A DNA stretch of 64,000 nt from Lysobacteraceae bacterium (lineage in GTDB: Bacteria > Pseudomonadota > Gammaproteobacteria > Nevskiales > Nevskiaceae): NCBI GenBank assembly GCA_013823855.1, contig PNMW01000011.1:1-64000 (forward strand), read 5' to 3'. The stretch's first letter is position 1; each line of letters begins with the position of its first letter. Below, piece by piece: positions 1-8,355 of the stretch. Made by a program: the position numbers and the translations under genes. The notes below the pieces were generated by a model. That model was not told the origin of the DNA. It saw nothing but the letters and a program-made list of their open reading frames with translations, and ran no database searches.

Positions 1-91
1 CCGTCGTGCCGATCGGGAGATTCGTCGGATCGCGAGGCCGGGCGGGTGGGTCGCCACGGCACAATCCCGGTTCCGTCATACAGGACGCGCC

Positions 92-868
92 ATGCACGAC
101 CCCGACCGTTACCGCCCGACCGAACGCTTCGGCGACCGGGTCGACGATTATCGCCGCTATCGCCCGGGCTATCCCGGCGCCCTGACCCGCTGGTTGCTCA
201 CCGAAGCGGCTCTGACGGCGGGCGATGCGGTGGCCGACATCGGTGCCGGCACCGGCCTGCTGACCCGTGACCTGCTGGCGGCCGGTCTTGCGGTCCGCGC
301 CGTCGAGCCGAATGCCGCGATGCGGGCGGCCGCGCAAGCCGATCTCGGCCACCATCCGGGTTTCACCGGTGTCGACGGCACGGCCGAGGCGACCGGCTTG
401 CCGGCAGGCTCGGTCCGCCTGGTCACGGCGGCGCAGGCCTATCACTGGTTCGATCCCGAGGCCGCCCGCGCCGAAAGCCTGCGGATCCTGCAGGCCGGCG
501 GTCATGCCGCGCTGATCTGGAATGTCCGGCGCATCGACAGCCGCTTCGCGGAAGCCTACGAAACCCTGCTGATGGCGCGCTGCCCGGATTACGCCGCCGG
601 CCAGCCGCATCAGGCCTCGGCCGAGGACATCGGCCGCTACTTCGGACCGGTGTCGAGCCGGCATGTCAGCTTCGACTACCAGCAGCACTTCGACTTCGAC
701 GGCCTGAAGGGTCGGCTGCTGTCGTCGTCGTACACGCCCAAGGCCGGCGATCCGGCCCGTGAACCGCTGCTCGAGGCACTGCGCAGCCTGTTCGACCAGC
801 ACCAGCAGGACGGACAGGTGGCGTTCGGTTACGACACCCGGGCCTGGATCGCGCAGCTCAAGGCTTGA
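92..868 (+). CDS. Class I SAM-dependent methyltransferase
   Basis: The 258-residue protein has a Rossmann methyltransferase core. The glycine-rich SAM-binding motif VADIGAGTGLLT lies near residues 49-60, followed by an acidic residue in VEPN about 20 residues later, where the SAM ribose is bound. The N-terminal segment, rich in Tyr, Arg and Pro before that motif, is usual for the small soluble Methyltransf_11 type. The substrate cannot be told from sequence. The gene runs tail-to-tail into the LysR gene with an 11-bp overlap of the two 3' ends. No promoter was recognised in the 91 bases before it. Confidence 0.85.
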   Translation: MHDPDRYRPTERFGDRVDDYRRYRPGYPGALTRWLLTEAALTAGDAVADIGAGTGLLTRDLLAAGLAVRAVEPNAAMRAAAQADLGHHPGFTGVDGTAEATGLPAGSVRLVTAAQAYHWFDPEAARAESLRILQAGGHAALIWNVRRIDSRFAEAYETLLMARCPDYAAGQPHQASAEDIGRYFGPVSSRHVSFDYQQHFDFDGLKGRLLSSSYTPKAGDPAREPLLEALRSLFDQHQQDGQVAFGYDTRAWIAQLKA

Positions 869-1766
869 CCGCGTAGAGCTGCAGCAGCCGCTCGCGGAGC
901 CAGCGGTTGGCCGGGTCCTGGTGCTGGCGGGCATGCCAGAACAGGTTGATGGCGATCTCCGGCAGGCTCGCCGGATGCTCGACGATCGCCAGCCCGAACG
1001 GCGTGGTGACCGTTTCGGCGAAGCGCGCCGGCACGGTCGCGATCATGTCGCTGGTCGCCAGGATGTGGCCGACGGCGACGAAGTGCGGCACCCGCAGCCG
1101 GATCCGCCGGGCGATCTTCTGGCGGTCGAGCAGCGCATCGACACGGCCATGGCCGGTGCCGGCCGACATCACCACGACGTGCTCGGCGCCCGCAAAGGCA
1201 TCCAGCGTCAGCGGCGCCCGGCGCAAGGGGTGATCGCGGCGCATCAGGCAGACATAGCGCTGCGAAAACAGCGGCCGCTGGAAGAAGCCGGCCTTCAGCT
1301 GCGGCAGCAGGCCGATCGCCAGATCGACCTGTCCGGCCTCCATCGCGTCGCGCAGGTTCACCGCCGTGTTGCGCACCGTGCTGATGGTCAGCTGCGGGGC
1401 ATCGCGACTCAGTGTTTCCATCAGGGTCGGCAGGAAGTAGATCTCGCCGATGTCGGTCATGCCGATCGTGAAGGCGCGCTCGGAACTGGCCGGATCGAAG
1501 GCGGTGCGCTGGTTGACCGCCCGGTGCAGCAGGCTCAGCGCGGTCGCCACCGGCTCGGCCAGCGCCTCGGCGAACGGCGTCGGCTCCATGCCGCGGGAGG
1601 TGCGACGGAACAGCTCGTCGCCGAGCAGCCGGCGCAGCCGGCCGAGCGCATTGCTGACCGCCGGCTGGGTCAGGCCCAGCGATTCGGCCGCCCGGGACAC
1701 GCGGCGTTCGGCCATCAGCTGATGGAAGACGACCAGCAGGTTGAGGTCGATCTCGCGAAGGTCCAT
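858..1766 (-). CDS. LysR-family transcriptional regulator, NahR/NagR-like
   Basis: This 302-residue protein has an N-terminal winged helix-turn-helix (RVSRAAESLGLTQPAVSNAL, about residues 24-43) and a C-terminal substrate-binding domain. The N-terminus MDLREIDLNLLVVF is typical of the NahR/NagR group, which responds to salicylate. The gene is divergent from the gentisate/salicylate genes, so it is probably their activator. I chose the ATG at 1766; a GTG at 1784 would add six residues but falls inside the palindrome at 1780-1793. Family assignment is firm; the inducer is inferred from context. Confidence 0.88.
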   Translation of the reverse strand: MDLREIDLNLLVVFHQLMAERRVSRAAESLGLTQPAVSNALGRLRRLLGDELFRRTSRGMEPTPFAEALAEPVATALSLLHRAVNQRTAFDPASSERAFTIGMTDIGEIYFLPTLMETLSRDAPQLTISTVRNTAVNLRDAMEAGQVDLAIGLLPQLKAGFFQRPLFSQRYVCLMRRDHPLRRAPLTLDAFAGAEHVVVMSAGTGHGRVDALLDRQKIARRIRLRVPHFVAVGHILATSDMIATVPARFAETVTTPFGLAIVEHPASLPEIAINLFWHARQHQDPANRWLRERLLQLYAVKP

Positions 1767-1900
1767 CGGCGTCCCATCAATCACAAACGTGATGCTGCGT
1801 ATTCAGAACATTCTATTGGTTAATGATGCACGGCGGGCAATGATCGCCACCTGAGACGCGCCGGCCTGTACCGGTGCCGCACCGAGGAGAGACCCGCCCG
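1767..1900. promoter_or_regulatory. Divergent control region of the LysR gene and gentisate operon
   Basis: This 134-bp region separates the LysR start from the gentisate dioxygenase start. It holds the dyad ATCAC-AAAC-GTGAT at 1780-1793, which contains a T-N11-A pattern expected of LysR operators. A more AT-rich stretch at 1800-1830 (attcagaacattctattggt, then taatgat) could hold the activation site and promoter. A good ribosome-binding site, gaggag, lies at 1884-1889. The operator role is inferred. Confidence 0.5.
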
Positions 1901-2923
1901 ATGTCCGACGCGCGCCGCGCCTATTACGACCGCATTGCCGCGCACGGCCTGACGCCGCTCTGGGAGGTGCTCGGCGCGCTGGTGCCGCACGAGCCCCGGT
2001 CGCCGGCAAGGCCGGCGCTGTGGCGCTACGCGGAGGTTCGCGAGCACGTCATGGAAGCCGGCCGGGTGATCACCGCCGAGCAGGCCGAGCGCCGGGTGCT
2101 GATCCTCGAAAACCCCGGCCTGCGCGGCCAGTCCTGCATCACCCCGTCGCTGTACGCCGGCCTGCAGCTGATCCTGCCGGGCGAGGTCGCGCCAGCGCAT
2201 CGCCATACGCAGTCCGCGCTGCGGCTGGTGCTCGACGGTGAGGGCGCCTACACGGCGGTGGACGGCGAACGCACGACGATGCGGCGCGGCGATTTCATCA
2301 TCACGCCGGCCTGGACCTTCCACGATCACGGCAACCTCGGCGATCAGCCGGTGGTCTGGCTCGACGGACTCGACATTCCGACCGTGCGTTTCCTCGACGC
2401 CGGCTTCGCCGAGAAGGCCAGCGAGCAGGTGCAGCCGGTGGCGCGGCCGGAAGGCGACGCGCTGGCGCGCTACGGCGCGAACCTGCTGCCGATCGATTAC
2501 GCCCCGAAACCGGCCGATCCGACCCGGGTTTTCGTCTACCCGCACGAGAAGACCCGTGCCGCGATGCAGGCGATCGCCGGCGCCGGCGCGCCCGATCCGC
2601 ACCTCGCGCACAAGCAGCGCTACGTCAATCCGGCGACCGGTACCTCGCCGATGCCGACCATCGCCGCGTTCACGCAGGCCATCCCGGCCGGCTTCGAGAC
2701 GCGAGCGCTGCGCTCGACCGACGGCACGATCCACGTCTGCCTCGAAGGCGACGGCGAGGCCGAGATCGCCGGCCAGACTTGGCGCTTCGCCGAGAACGAT
2801 GTCTTCGTCGTGCCGTCCTGGCACACGCTGAAACTGCGCGCCGCGCGCGACGCGATGCTGTTCAGCTTTTCCGACCGCCCCGTGCAGCGGGCCCTGGGCC
2901 TGTGGCGCGAGCAGCGGCTTTGA
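1901..2923 (+). CDS. Gentisate 1,2-dioxygenase
   Basis: This 340-residue bicupin enzyme opens the ring of gentisate (2,5-dihydroxybenzoate) with O2 to give maleylpyruvate. The first cupin carries the likely Fe(II) ligands His100, His102 (PAHRHTQSALRLVLDG) and His141 (WTFHDHGN). A second, degenerate cupin lies at about residues 230-330. Length and motifs match the NagI/GDO family. The ATG at 1901 has the ribosome-binding site gaggag about 11 bases upstream; a GTG at 1874 lies before that site and is unlikely. It is the first gene of a rightward cluster, 21 bp before the fumarylpyruvate hydrolase gene. Confidence 0.93.
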   Translation: MSDARRAYYDRIAAHGLTPLWEVLGALVPHEPRSPARPALWRYAEVREHVMEAGRVITAEQAERRVLILENPGLRGQSCITPSLYAGLQLILPGEVAPAHRHTQSALRLVLDGEGAYTAVDGERTTMRRGDFIITPAWTFHDHGNLGDQPVVWLDGLDIPTVRFLDAGFAEKASEQVQPVARPEGDALARYGANLLPIDYAPKPADPTRVFVYPHEKTRAAMQAIAGAGAPDPHLAHKQRYVNPATGTSPMPTIAAFTQAIPAGFETRALRSTDGTIHVCLEGDGEAEIAGQTWRFAENDVFVVPSWHTLKLRAARDAMLFSFSDRPVQRALGLWREQRL

Positions 2924-2944
2924 TCCTTCCCCCCGATTGAATCC

Positions 2945-3640
2945 ATGACCTACGCCATTCCCGCACCCGCGCAGCGCAGCCTGAGCATCGCCGGCAGCGC
3001 CGAGCGCTTCCCGGTCAACCGCATCTTCTGCGTCGGTCGCAACTACGCCGCCCATGCCCGCGAGATGGGCCGCGATCCGGACCGCGAAGCACCGTTCTTC
3101 TTCATGAAGCCGGCGCAGGCAGCGGTTGATGCCAGCACCCCGGCGACCATTCCGTATCCGCCGCGAACCAGGAACTTCCACCACGAGATCGAACTGGTGG
3201 TGGCGATCGGCACCGGTGGCGCCGACATCTCGGTCGAGTCGGCGCTGGCCCATGTCTACGGCTACGCGATCGGCCTCGACATGACCCGCCGCGATCTGCA
3301 GCTCGACGCCCGCGACAAGGGCCGGCCCTGGGAGTTCGGCAAGGCCTTCGCCGCGTCGGCGCCGGTCGGCGCGATCCATCGCGCCGCGGACATCGGCCAC
3401 CTGGAACACGCGGCGATCGCGCTGACCGTCAACGGCCAGCCGCGGCAGGCCTCGGACATCGACAAGCTGATCTGGTCGGTCGCCGAGTCGATCGCCCAGC
3501 TGTCGATGTACGAAGCACTCGAACCGGGCGACCTGATCATGACCGGCACGCCGGAAGGCGTGAACGCGGTGCTGCCGGGCGACGTGATGCTCGGGACCAT
3601 CGCCGGTCTGGGCCAGATCGAAGTGCGCGTCGCGAACTGA
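2945..3640 (+). CDS. Fumarylpyruvate hydrolase (FAH family)
   Basis: The 231-residue protein belongs to the fumarylacetoacetate hydrolase fold. It should split fumarylpyruvate into fumarate and pyruvate, the last step of the gentisate route. Likely metal ligands are Glu81, Glu83 (FHHEIELVVAIG) and Asp112 (GLDMTRRDLQ). The segment VNRIFCVGRNYAAHAREMG matches the NagK type. The protein follows the dioxygenase gene closely. No maleylpyruvate isomerase is encoded nearby, so either an unlinked isomerase supplies fumarylpyruvate or this enzyme takes maleylpyruvate directly. Confidence 0.9.
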   Translation: MTYAIPAPAQRSLSIAGSAERFPVNRIFCVGRNYAAHAREMGRDPDREAPFFFMKPAQAAVDASTPATIPYPPRTRNFHHEIELVVAIGTGGADISVESALAHVYGYAIGLDMTRRDLQLDARDKGRPWEFGKAFAASAPVGAIHRAADIGHLEHAAIALTVNGQPRQASDIDKLIWSVAESIAQLSMYEALEPGDLIMTGTPEGVNAVLPGDVMLGTIAGLGQIEVRVAN

Positions 3641-3671
3641 CCCGCCGGCAAGGCAAACGAGGAGAACCGAG

Positions 3672-4391
3672 ATGGCCCACTACGTCCTGATCCACGGTGC
3701 CTGGCACGGCGGCTGGTGCTGGCGCGAGGTTGCGAAGATCCTGCGCGCGCAGGGCCACACGGTGTTCACGCCGACCCTGACCGGCAATGGCGAATCGCGC
3801 CATCTCGGCGGCGAGCGCATCACCCTGGAAACCCATACCCGCGACGTGCTCGGGCTGATCGCGGCCGAGGAACTGGACGAGGCGATCCTCGTCGGCCACT
3901 CCTACGGCGGCATGGTGATCACCTCGGCCGCCGATCGCGTCGCGTCGAAGATCCAGCGGCTGGTCTATCTCGATGCCTTCGTGCCGACCCATGGCGAGAA
4001 TCTCGTCGACTGCATCCGCCGCAACCTGCCTGCGGAAGCGGCGGCGATCTTCATCGGCCACTTCCATCAGGCGCGCCACAACGACGGCCTGATTCCGCCG
4101 ATTCCCGGTGCGCTGTTCGGCCAGACGCCGGCCACTACCGCGTGGATGGAGCGGCAGTGCAACGCCCAGTCGCTGGCGACCTTCCAGTGGCCGGTGCTGC
4201 TGACCGGCGCGGCCGACGCGATTCCCCGCAGCTACATCGTCGCCAACGACTGGCAGCCGAGCCCGTTCCAGGCCGAGGCCGCGCGCTATGACGGCGCCGC
4301 CGGCTGGACGCTCGATCGCCTGCCCGGCGGTCACTGCCTGATGATGGACAGCCCGGCCGAGCTGTCGGCCCTGTTCGCGAAGCTGGCCTGA
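3672..4391 (+). CDS. Alpha/beta hydrolase, possible salicylate-ester esterase
   Basis: The 239-residue alpha/beta hydrolase has the oxyanion-loop motif HGAWHGGW near the N-terminus, the nucleophile elbow GHSYGG with Ser77, and a C-terminal His221 in LPGGHCLMM. Asp182 (LTGAADA) is the likely acid. The N-terminal pattern and the short lidded fold resemble the plant methylesterase/hydroxynitrile lyase-like group, which includes methyl-salicylate esterases. It sits between the fumarylpyruvate hydrolase and the salicylate hydroxylase genes, which suggests an entry step for an ester or amide of salicylate. The family is clear; the substrate is inference. Confidence 0.8.
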   Translation: MAHYVLIHGAWHGGWCWREVAKILRAQGHTVFTPTLTGNGESRHLGGERITLETHTRDVLGLIAAEELDEAILVGHSYGGMVITSAADRVASKIQRLVYLDAFVPTHGENLVDCIRRNLPAEAAAIFIGHFHQARHNDGLIPPIPGALFGQTPATTAWMERQCNAQSLATFQWPVLLTGAADAIPRSYIVANDWQPSPFQAEAARYDGAAGWTLDRLPGGHCLMMDSPAELSALFAKLA

Positions 4392-4402
4392 GCAGGTCCG
4401 CG

Positions 4403-5668
4403 ATGAACGCGCCGATTCCCCGCGCAGAACTCGCGGCTTCCACGATGAACTGGGAGCGCGGCACCAGCCGCATCCCGTTCGCGGTCTACAACGACCCGGC
4501 GCTGCACAAGCAGGAACTGCAGCGCTTCTTCTACGAGCGGCACTGGTGCTACGTCGGCCTGGAAGCGGAAATCCCGAAGCCGGGCGACTACAAGCGCACC
4601 GAGATCGGCGAGCGTTCGGTGATCCTGGTGCGGGCGCTGGACGGCGCGATTCATGTCGTCGAGAACGCCTGCGCGCATCGCGGGGTCGCGTTCTGCCGCG
4701 CTCGCCACGGCAATGCGCAGGCCTTCGTCTGCCCGTACCACCAGTGGAATTACGCGCTCGATGGCCGCCTGCGCGGCGTGCCGATGCGCCATGGCGTCAA
4801 GCGCGATGGCGTGGTGCAGGGCGGCATGCCGGCCGATTTCAACTTCGCCGATCACGGCCTGACCCGGCTGAAGGTCGCAGTGCGCGGCGGGGTGGTGTTC
4901 GCCAGCTTCGATCACGACGTGGAGGCCTTCGAGGACTTCGTCGGCCCGGCGGTGCTGCGCTACTTCGATCGCCTGTTCGATGGTCGCCAGTTGAAAATCC
5001 TCGGCTACAACCGCCAGCGCATTCCGGGCAACTGGAAGCTGATGCAGGAAAACATCAAGGACCCGTATCACCCGGGCCTGCTGCACACCTGGTTCGTGAC
5101 CTTCGGCCTGTGGCGCGCCGACAACCGTGCGCGGATGGTGATGGACGGCCATCACCGGCACGCGGCGATGATCTCGACACGCGGCAATGCCGGCGCGGTG
5201 TCGGAGGTGTCGCGGGTGTCGAGCTTCAAGCAGGCGATGAACCTGCACGATCCTCGCTTTCTCGACATCGTCCCCGAAGCCTGGTGGAACGGCCCGACGG
5301 CGGTGATGACCACCCTGTTCCCGAGCGTGATCCTGCAGCAGCAGGTCAACAGCGTGTCGACCCGGCAGATCGTGCCCGATGGCCATGGCCACTTCGATTT
5401 CGTCTGGACCCATTTCGGCTTCGAGGACGATACGCCGGAGATGACCCGGCGCCGCCTGCGCCAGGCCAATCTGTTCGGCCCGGCGGGTTTCGTGTCGGCG
5501 GATGACGGCGAGGTGATCGAGTTCTCGCAGGAGACTTTCGAGGCCAAGCCGGCGCATCGCACCCTGGCCGAACTTGGCGGCGATGAGGTCGCCGACACCG
5601 ACCACATGGTCACCGAAACCCTGATTCGCGGCATGTACCGCTACTGGCGCGAGGTGATGGCGCGATGA
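4403..5668 (+). CDS. Rieske aromatic oxygenase large subunit (salicylate 5-hydroxylase NagG-like)
   Basis: The 421-residue oxygenase alpha subunit has a Rieske [2Fe-2S] centre with Cys90-X-His92 (ENACAHRG) and Cys110-XX-His113 (VCPYHQW). The mononuclear iron site shows Asp220, His223 and His228 in NIKDPYHPGLLHTW. Together with the small subunit it should hydroxylate salicylate to gentisate, feeding the dioxygenase upstream. Its stop overlaps the small-subunit start (ATGA), so the two are translationally coupled. A ferredoxin and a reductase are required and are not encoded in the window. Assignment to salicylate rather than another benzoate rests on the gentisate neighbours. Confidence 0.88.
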   Translation: MNAPIPRAELAASTMNWERGTSRIPFAVYNDPALHKQELQRFFYERHWCYVGLEAEIPKPGDYKRTEIGERSVILVRALDGAIHVVENACAHRGVAFCRARHGNAQAFVCPYHQWNYALDGRLRGVPMRHGVKRDGVVQGGMPADFNFADHGLTRLKVAVRGGVVFASFDHDVEAFEDFVGPAVLRYFDRLFDGRQLKILGYNRQRIPGNWKLMQENIKDPYHPGLLHTWFVTFGLWRADNRARMVMDGHHRHAAMISTRGNAGAVSEVSRVSSFKQAMNLHDPRFLDIVPEAWWNGPTAVMTTLFPSVILQQQVNSVSTRQIVPDGHGHFDFVWTHFGFEDDTPEMTRRRLRQANLFGPAGFVSADDGEVIEFSQETFEAKPAHRTLAELGGDEVADTDHMVTETLIRGMYRYWREVMAR

Positions 5669-6147
5669 GCGCGGCGATCGGTTTCGAGGACTGGCAGGCG
5701 CTGATCCAGCTCTATGCCGACTACGCCGGCACCGTCGATGCCGGGCATTGGGAGCAGTGGCCGGAATTCTTCACCGACGACTGCGTCTACCGCGTGCAGC
5801 CGCGCGAGAACCACGAGCGCGGCTTTCCGCTCGCCACCTTGAGTTTCGAAAGCAAGGGCATGCTGAAGGACCGCGCCTACGGGATTCGGGAAACGCTGTT
5901 CCACGATCCCTACTACCAGCGCCACGTCGTCGGCCTGCCGCGCCTGCTGCGCGCCGACGAGGGCCGCTACGAGGTGGAAGCCAACTACGCGGTGTTCCGC
6001 ACCAAGCTGAGCCAGCTGACCACCGTCTACAACGTCGGCCGCAGTCTCGATGTCGTGGTGCGGATGCCGGCGGGGCTCAAGTTCGCGCGCCGCGAATTCA
6101 TCTACGACAGCGAGATGATCCCGAACTCGATGATCTATCCGCTCTGA
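5665..6147 (+). CDS. Rieske aromatic oxygenase small subunit (NagH-like)
   Basis: The 160-residue protein has the ring-hydroxylating beta-subunit fold (SnoaL-like cone). It begins with a helix leading into YADYAGTVDAGHWEQWPEFF, and the segment ending in HDPYYQRHVVGLPRL is typical of the family. It has a structural role in the alpha3beta3 oxygenase. The start overlaps the large-subunit stop by four bases. It is the last gene of the aromatic cluster; the SufE gene follows on the opposite strand after 21 bp. Confidence 0.88.
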   Translation: MSAAIGFEDWQALIQLYADYAGTVDAGHWEQWPEFFTDDCVYRVQPRENHERGFPLATLSFESKGMLKDRAYGIRETLFHDPYYQRHVVGLPRLLRADEGRYEVEANYAVFRTKLSQLTTVYNVGRSLDVVVRMPAGLKFARREFIYDSEMIPNSMIYPL

Positions 6148-6168
6148 ACGACGGATGGCGCGTCCGGC

Positions 6169-6708
6169 TCAGGCCGGGTCGGAGCCCGTCACGGCGCTGG
6201 CAGCCATCTGGCGGATCCGTTCGACCATCGCGTAGAAGCCGTTGCGGCGGTTCATCGACAGATGGCTTTCCAGCCCCAGTTGCGCGAACGCTGCCTTGAT
6301 GTCGGTGTCGAGCACTTCGCGCGCGGTGCGGCCATCGGTCAGCGCCAGGATCAGCGCGATCAGGCCCTTGACGATATGGGCATCGGAATCGCCACGCAGG
6401 TGCAGCCGCGTGTCGGCATCGACGTCGCCAGCCAGCCAGACCTGGCTCATGCAGCCGCGCACCCGATGCGATTCATCGTGTTCGGCGTCCGGCATCGGCG
6501 GCAGCTTGCGGCCCAGCTCGATCAGGTAGCGATAGCGCTCTTCCCAGTCGCCGAGCATGTCGAAGGTGTCGATCAGGTCCTGCAGTGCGGTGTTGTCTTG
6601 CGTGTCCAAGCGTCCGGATTTCGTGTTCTTGCGTTCCCTTCGTATGGTACGGGCAACAGCCCGCTTAAGCTTTAGTCCATCGGGCAGGTTCGCAGGAGTG
6701 GTCGCCAT
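6169..6708 (-). CDS. sufE: SufE-family cysteine desulfurase sulfur acceptor
   Basis: SufE accepts persulfide sulfur from a SufS-type desulfurase for iron-sulfur cluster assembly. The domain runs from about residue 45 to the end, with the acceptor cysteine in RGCMSQVWL and the family motif [13 protein letters not shown]. The 179-residue form given here has a basic N-terminal extension of about 45 residues ([12 protein letters not shown]) not usual in SufE. No good ribosome-binding site precedes the ATG at 6708, which overlaps the msrP ATG on the other strand. A TTG within the 6600s would give a more normal length. The function is firm; the start is uncertain. No suf genes adjoin it. Confidence 0.82.
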   Translation of the reverse strand: MATTPANLPDGLKLKRAVARTIRRERKNTKSGRLDTQDNTALQDLIDTFDMLGDWEERYRYLIELGRKLPPMPDAEHDESHRVRGCMSQVWLAGDVDADTRLHLRGDSDAHIVKGLIALILALTDGRTAREVLDTDIKAAFAQLGLESHLSMNRRNGFYAMVERIRQMAASAVTGSDPA

Positions 6709-7693
6709 GTTGATTCGCGTGTCACCGCAGCATCCCATCAAGCCGTCCGAGATCACCGCCGAGGCGGTCCATGCCGATCGCCGGCAATTCCTGGCCCGGA
6801 TGGGCTTGGCCGGCGCCGGGCTGGCGCTGGCGGGCTGCAGCGAAGCCAAGCCGCCGGTTCCGCCGGCCGCCGGAGCCGGCCCGGCAGCGACAAGCGCGCT
6901 GCCGGCGCTGGAAGTCGGCAAGACCTCGGCGCTGGCCGGTGGCGAAAAGCCGAGCAGCTACGAGGACATCACCCACTACAACAACTACTACGAATTCGGC
7001 ACCGACAAGTCCGATCCGGCGCGCAACGCCGCGACCTTGCGGCCACGGCCGTGGACGGTGCTGATCGACGGCGAATGCGACGCGCCGGGCCAGCTCGATC
7101 TCGACGCGCTGATCAAGCCGCACGCGCTGGAGGAACGCATCTACCGGCTGCGCTGTGTCGAGGCCTGGAGCATGGTGATTCCCTGGGTCGGCGTTCCGCT
7201 GGCCGATCTGCTGAAGCGCTTCAAGCCGAACTCGAAGGCCAAGTTCGTGCAGTTCTTTTCGCTGGCCGATGCCGAACAGATGCCGATGATCAGGCGCGGC
7301 GTGCTGCCCTATCCGTATCGCGAGGGCCTGCGGATCGACGAGGCGATGCATCCGCTGGCGTTCATGGTCGTCGGCTTGTACGGCAAGGTCCTGCCGAACC
7401 AGAACGGCGCGCCGATCCGGCTGATGGCGCCGTGGAAGTACGGCTTCAAGGCGGCCAAGTCGATCGTCAGGATCAGGTTCACCGAAACGCAGCCGGAAAC
7501 CACCTGGAATGCCATCGGCGCCGCCGAGTACGGCTTCTACGGCAACGTCAATCCGGAAGTCGATCATCCGCGCTGGAGCCAGGCCAGCGAACGCCGGCTC
7601 GGCGAGCTGTTCCGCAAGCCGACGCTGATGTTCAACGGCTACCCGGAAGTCGCGCCGCTGTACGCCGGCATGGACCTGCGCCGGTACTACTGA
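6707..7693 (+). CDS. msrP: Protein-methionine-sulfoxide reductase catalytic subunit MsrP
   Basis: MsrP is a periplasmic molybdopterin enzyme that repairs oxidised methionine in envelope proteins. The 328-residue protein has a twin-arginine signal ([10 protein letters not shown], Arg25-Arg26), the landmark [15 protein letters not shown] and the molybdenum-ligand cysteine in [14 protein letters not shown]. The signal ends in LALAGC, so Cys44 may be lipidated, unlike the soluble E. coli enzyme. A ribosome-binding site aggag lies at 6694-6698, eight bases before the ATG at 6707. The stop overlaps the msrQ start (TGATG). The paired arrangement with MsrQ is the standard one. Confidence 0.94.
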   Translation: MLIRVSPQHPIKPSEITAEAVHADRRQFLARMGLAGAGLALAGCSEAKPPVPPAAGAGPAATSALPALEVGKTSALAGGEKPSSYEDITHYNNYYEFGTDKSDPARNAATLRPRPWTVLIDGECDAPGQLDLDALIKPHALEERIYRLRCVEAWSMVIPWVGVPLADLLKRFKPNSKAKFVQFFSLADAEQMPMIRRGVLPYPYREGLRIDEAMHPLAFMVVGLYGKVLPNQNGAPIRLMAPWKYGFKAAKSIVRIRFTETQPETTWNAIGAAEYGFYGNVNPEVDHPRWSQASERRLGELFRKPTLMFNGYPEVAPLYAGMDLRRYY

Positions 7694-8355
7694 TGTCGCC
7701 TGCGGCACGACTGCGGCTGGCGCGAGGGCTGGTCTGGATCGGCTGTCTGACGCCGCTGGCGCTGCTGGTCGGGCGCACGCTGAACGGCGGCCTCGGCGCT
7801 AATCCGATCGAATACCTCGAACGCGCGCTCGGCGACTGGTCGCTGCGCCTGCTGTTGCTGGGCCTGGCGCTGTCGCCGCTGCGCAGCTTGAGCGGCTGGA
7901 CCTGGCCGCTGAAGCTGCGCCGCACCATCGGCCTGTGGGCCTATGCCTATGTCTGCCTGCATTTCGCGGTCTACATCGTCTTTGATCTCAACATCCTCGA
8001 ACCAGCCCGGGCCGTGGCGCAGCTGGCCGAGGATCTGGTCAAGCGGCTGTACATCACCGCCGGTTTCGCTGCCTGGCTGCTGCTGCTGCCGCTGGCGGTG
8101 ACCTCCACCGATGGCTGGCAGCGGCGCCTCAAGCGGAACTGGAAAACGCTGCACCGGCTGATCTATCCGGCCGCCGTGCTGGGTGTGCTGCACTACCTCT
8201 GGCTGGTCAAGAAGGACGCGAGCGATCCGCTGCTGTATGCGGCGATCCTCGCGATACTGCTGCTCTGGCGCTGGCCTTGGCCGAAAGTGCGCGGCGCTAT
8301 ACTCCGCGCCCGTCCCGCTCCCCCAGCCACCCCTCGTGACCAGACCCTCCGGTAG
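7693..8355 (+). CDS. msrQ: Heme-binding membrane subunit MsrQ
   Basis: MsrQ passes electrons from the inner membrane to MsrP. The 220-residue protein is hydrophobic with about six membrane segments, including [19 protein letters not shown] and [15 protein letters not shown]. Conserved histidines that may bind heme lie in [20 protein letters not shown] and GVLHYLWLV. The TGATG overlap with msrP fixes the start at 7693. The 3' end overlaps the RNase PH gene by 20 bp, so the operon runs on into rph. Confidence 0.93.
   Translation: MSPAARLRLARGLVWIGCLTPLALLVGRTLNGGLGANPIEYLERALGDWSLRLLLLGLALSPLRSLSGWTWPLKLRRTIGLWAYAYVCLHFAVYIVFDLNILEPARAVAQLAEDLVKRLYITAGFAAWLLLLPLAVTSTDGWQRRLKRNWKTLHRLIYPAAVLGVLHYLWLVKKDASDPLLYAAILAILLLWRWPWPKVRGAILRARPAPPATPRDQTLR

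Noticed and set aside
1820-3409. A 529-residue open frame on the minus strand over the gentisate genes
   Set aside because: It is an antisense shadow of the dioxygenase and hydrolase genes caused by high GC at third positions; the translation is rich in Arg, Gly and His with no family motif.
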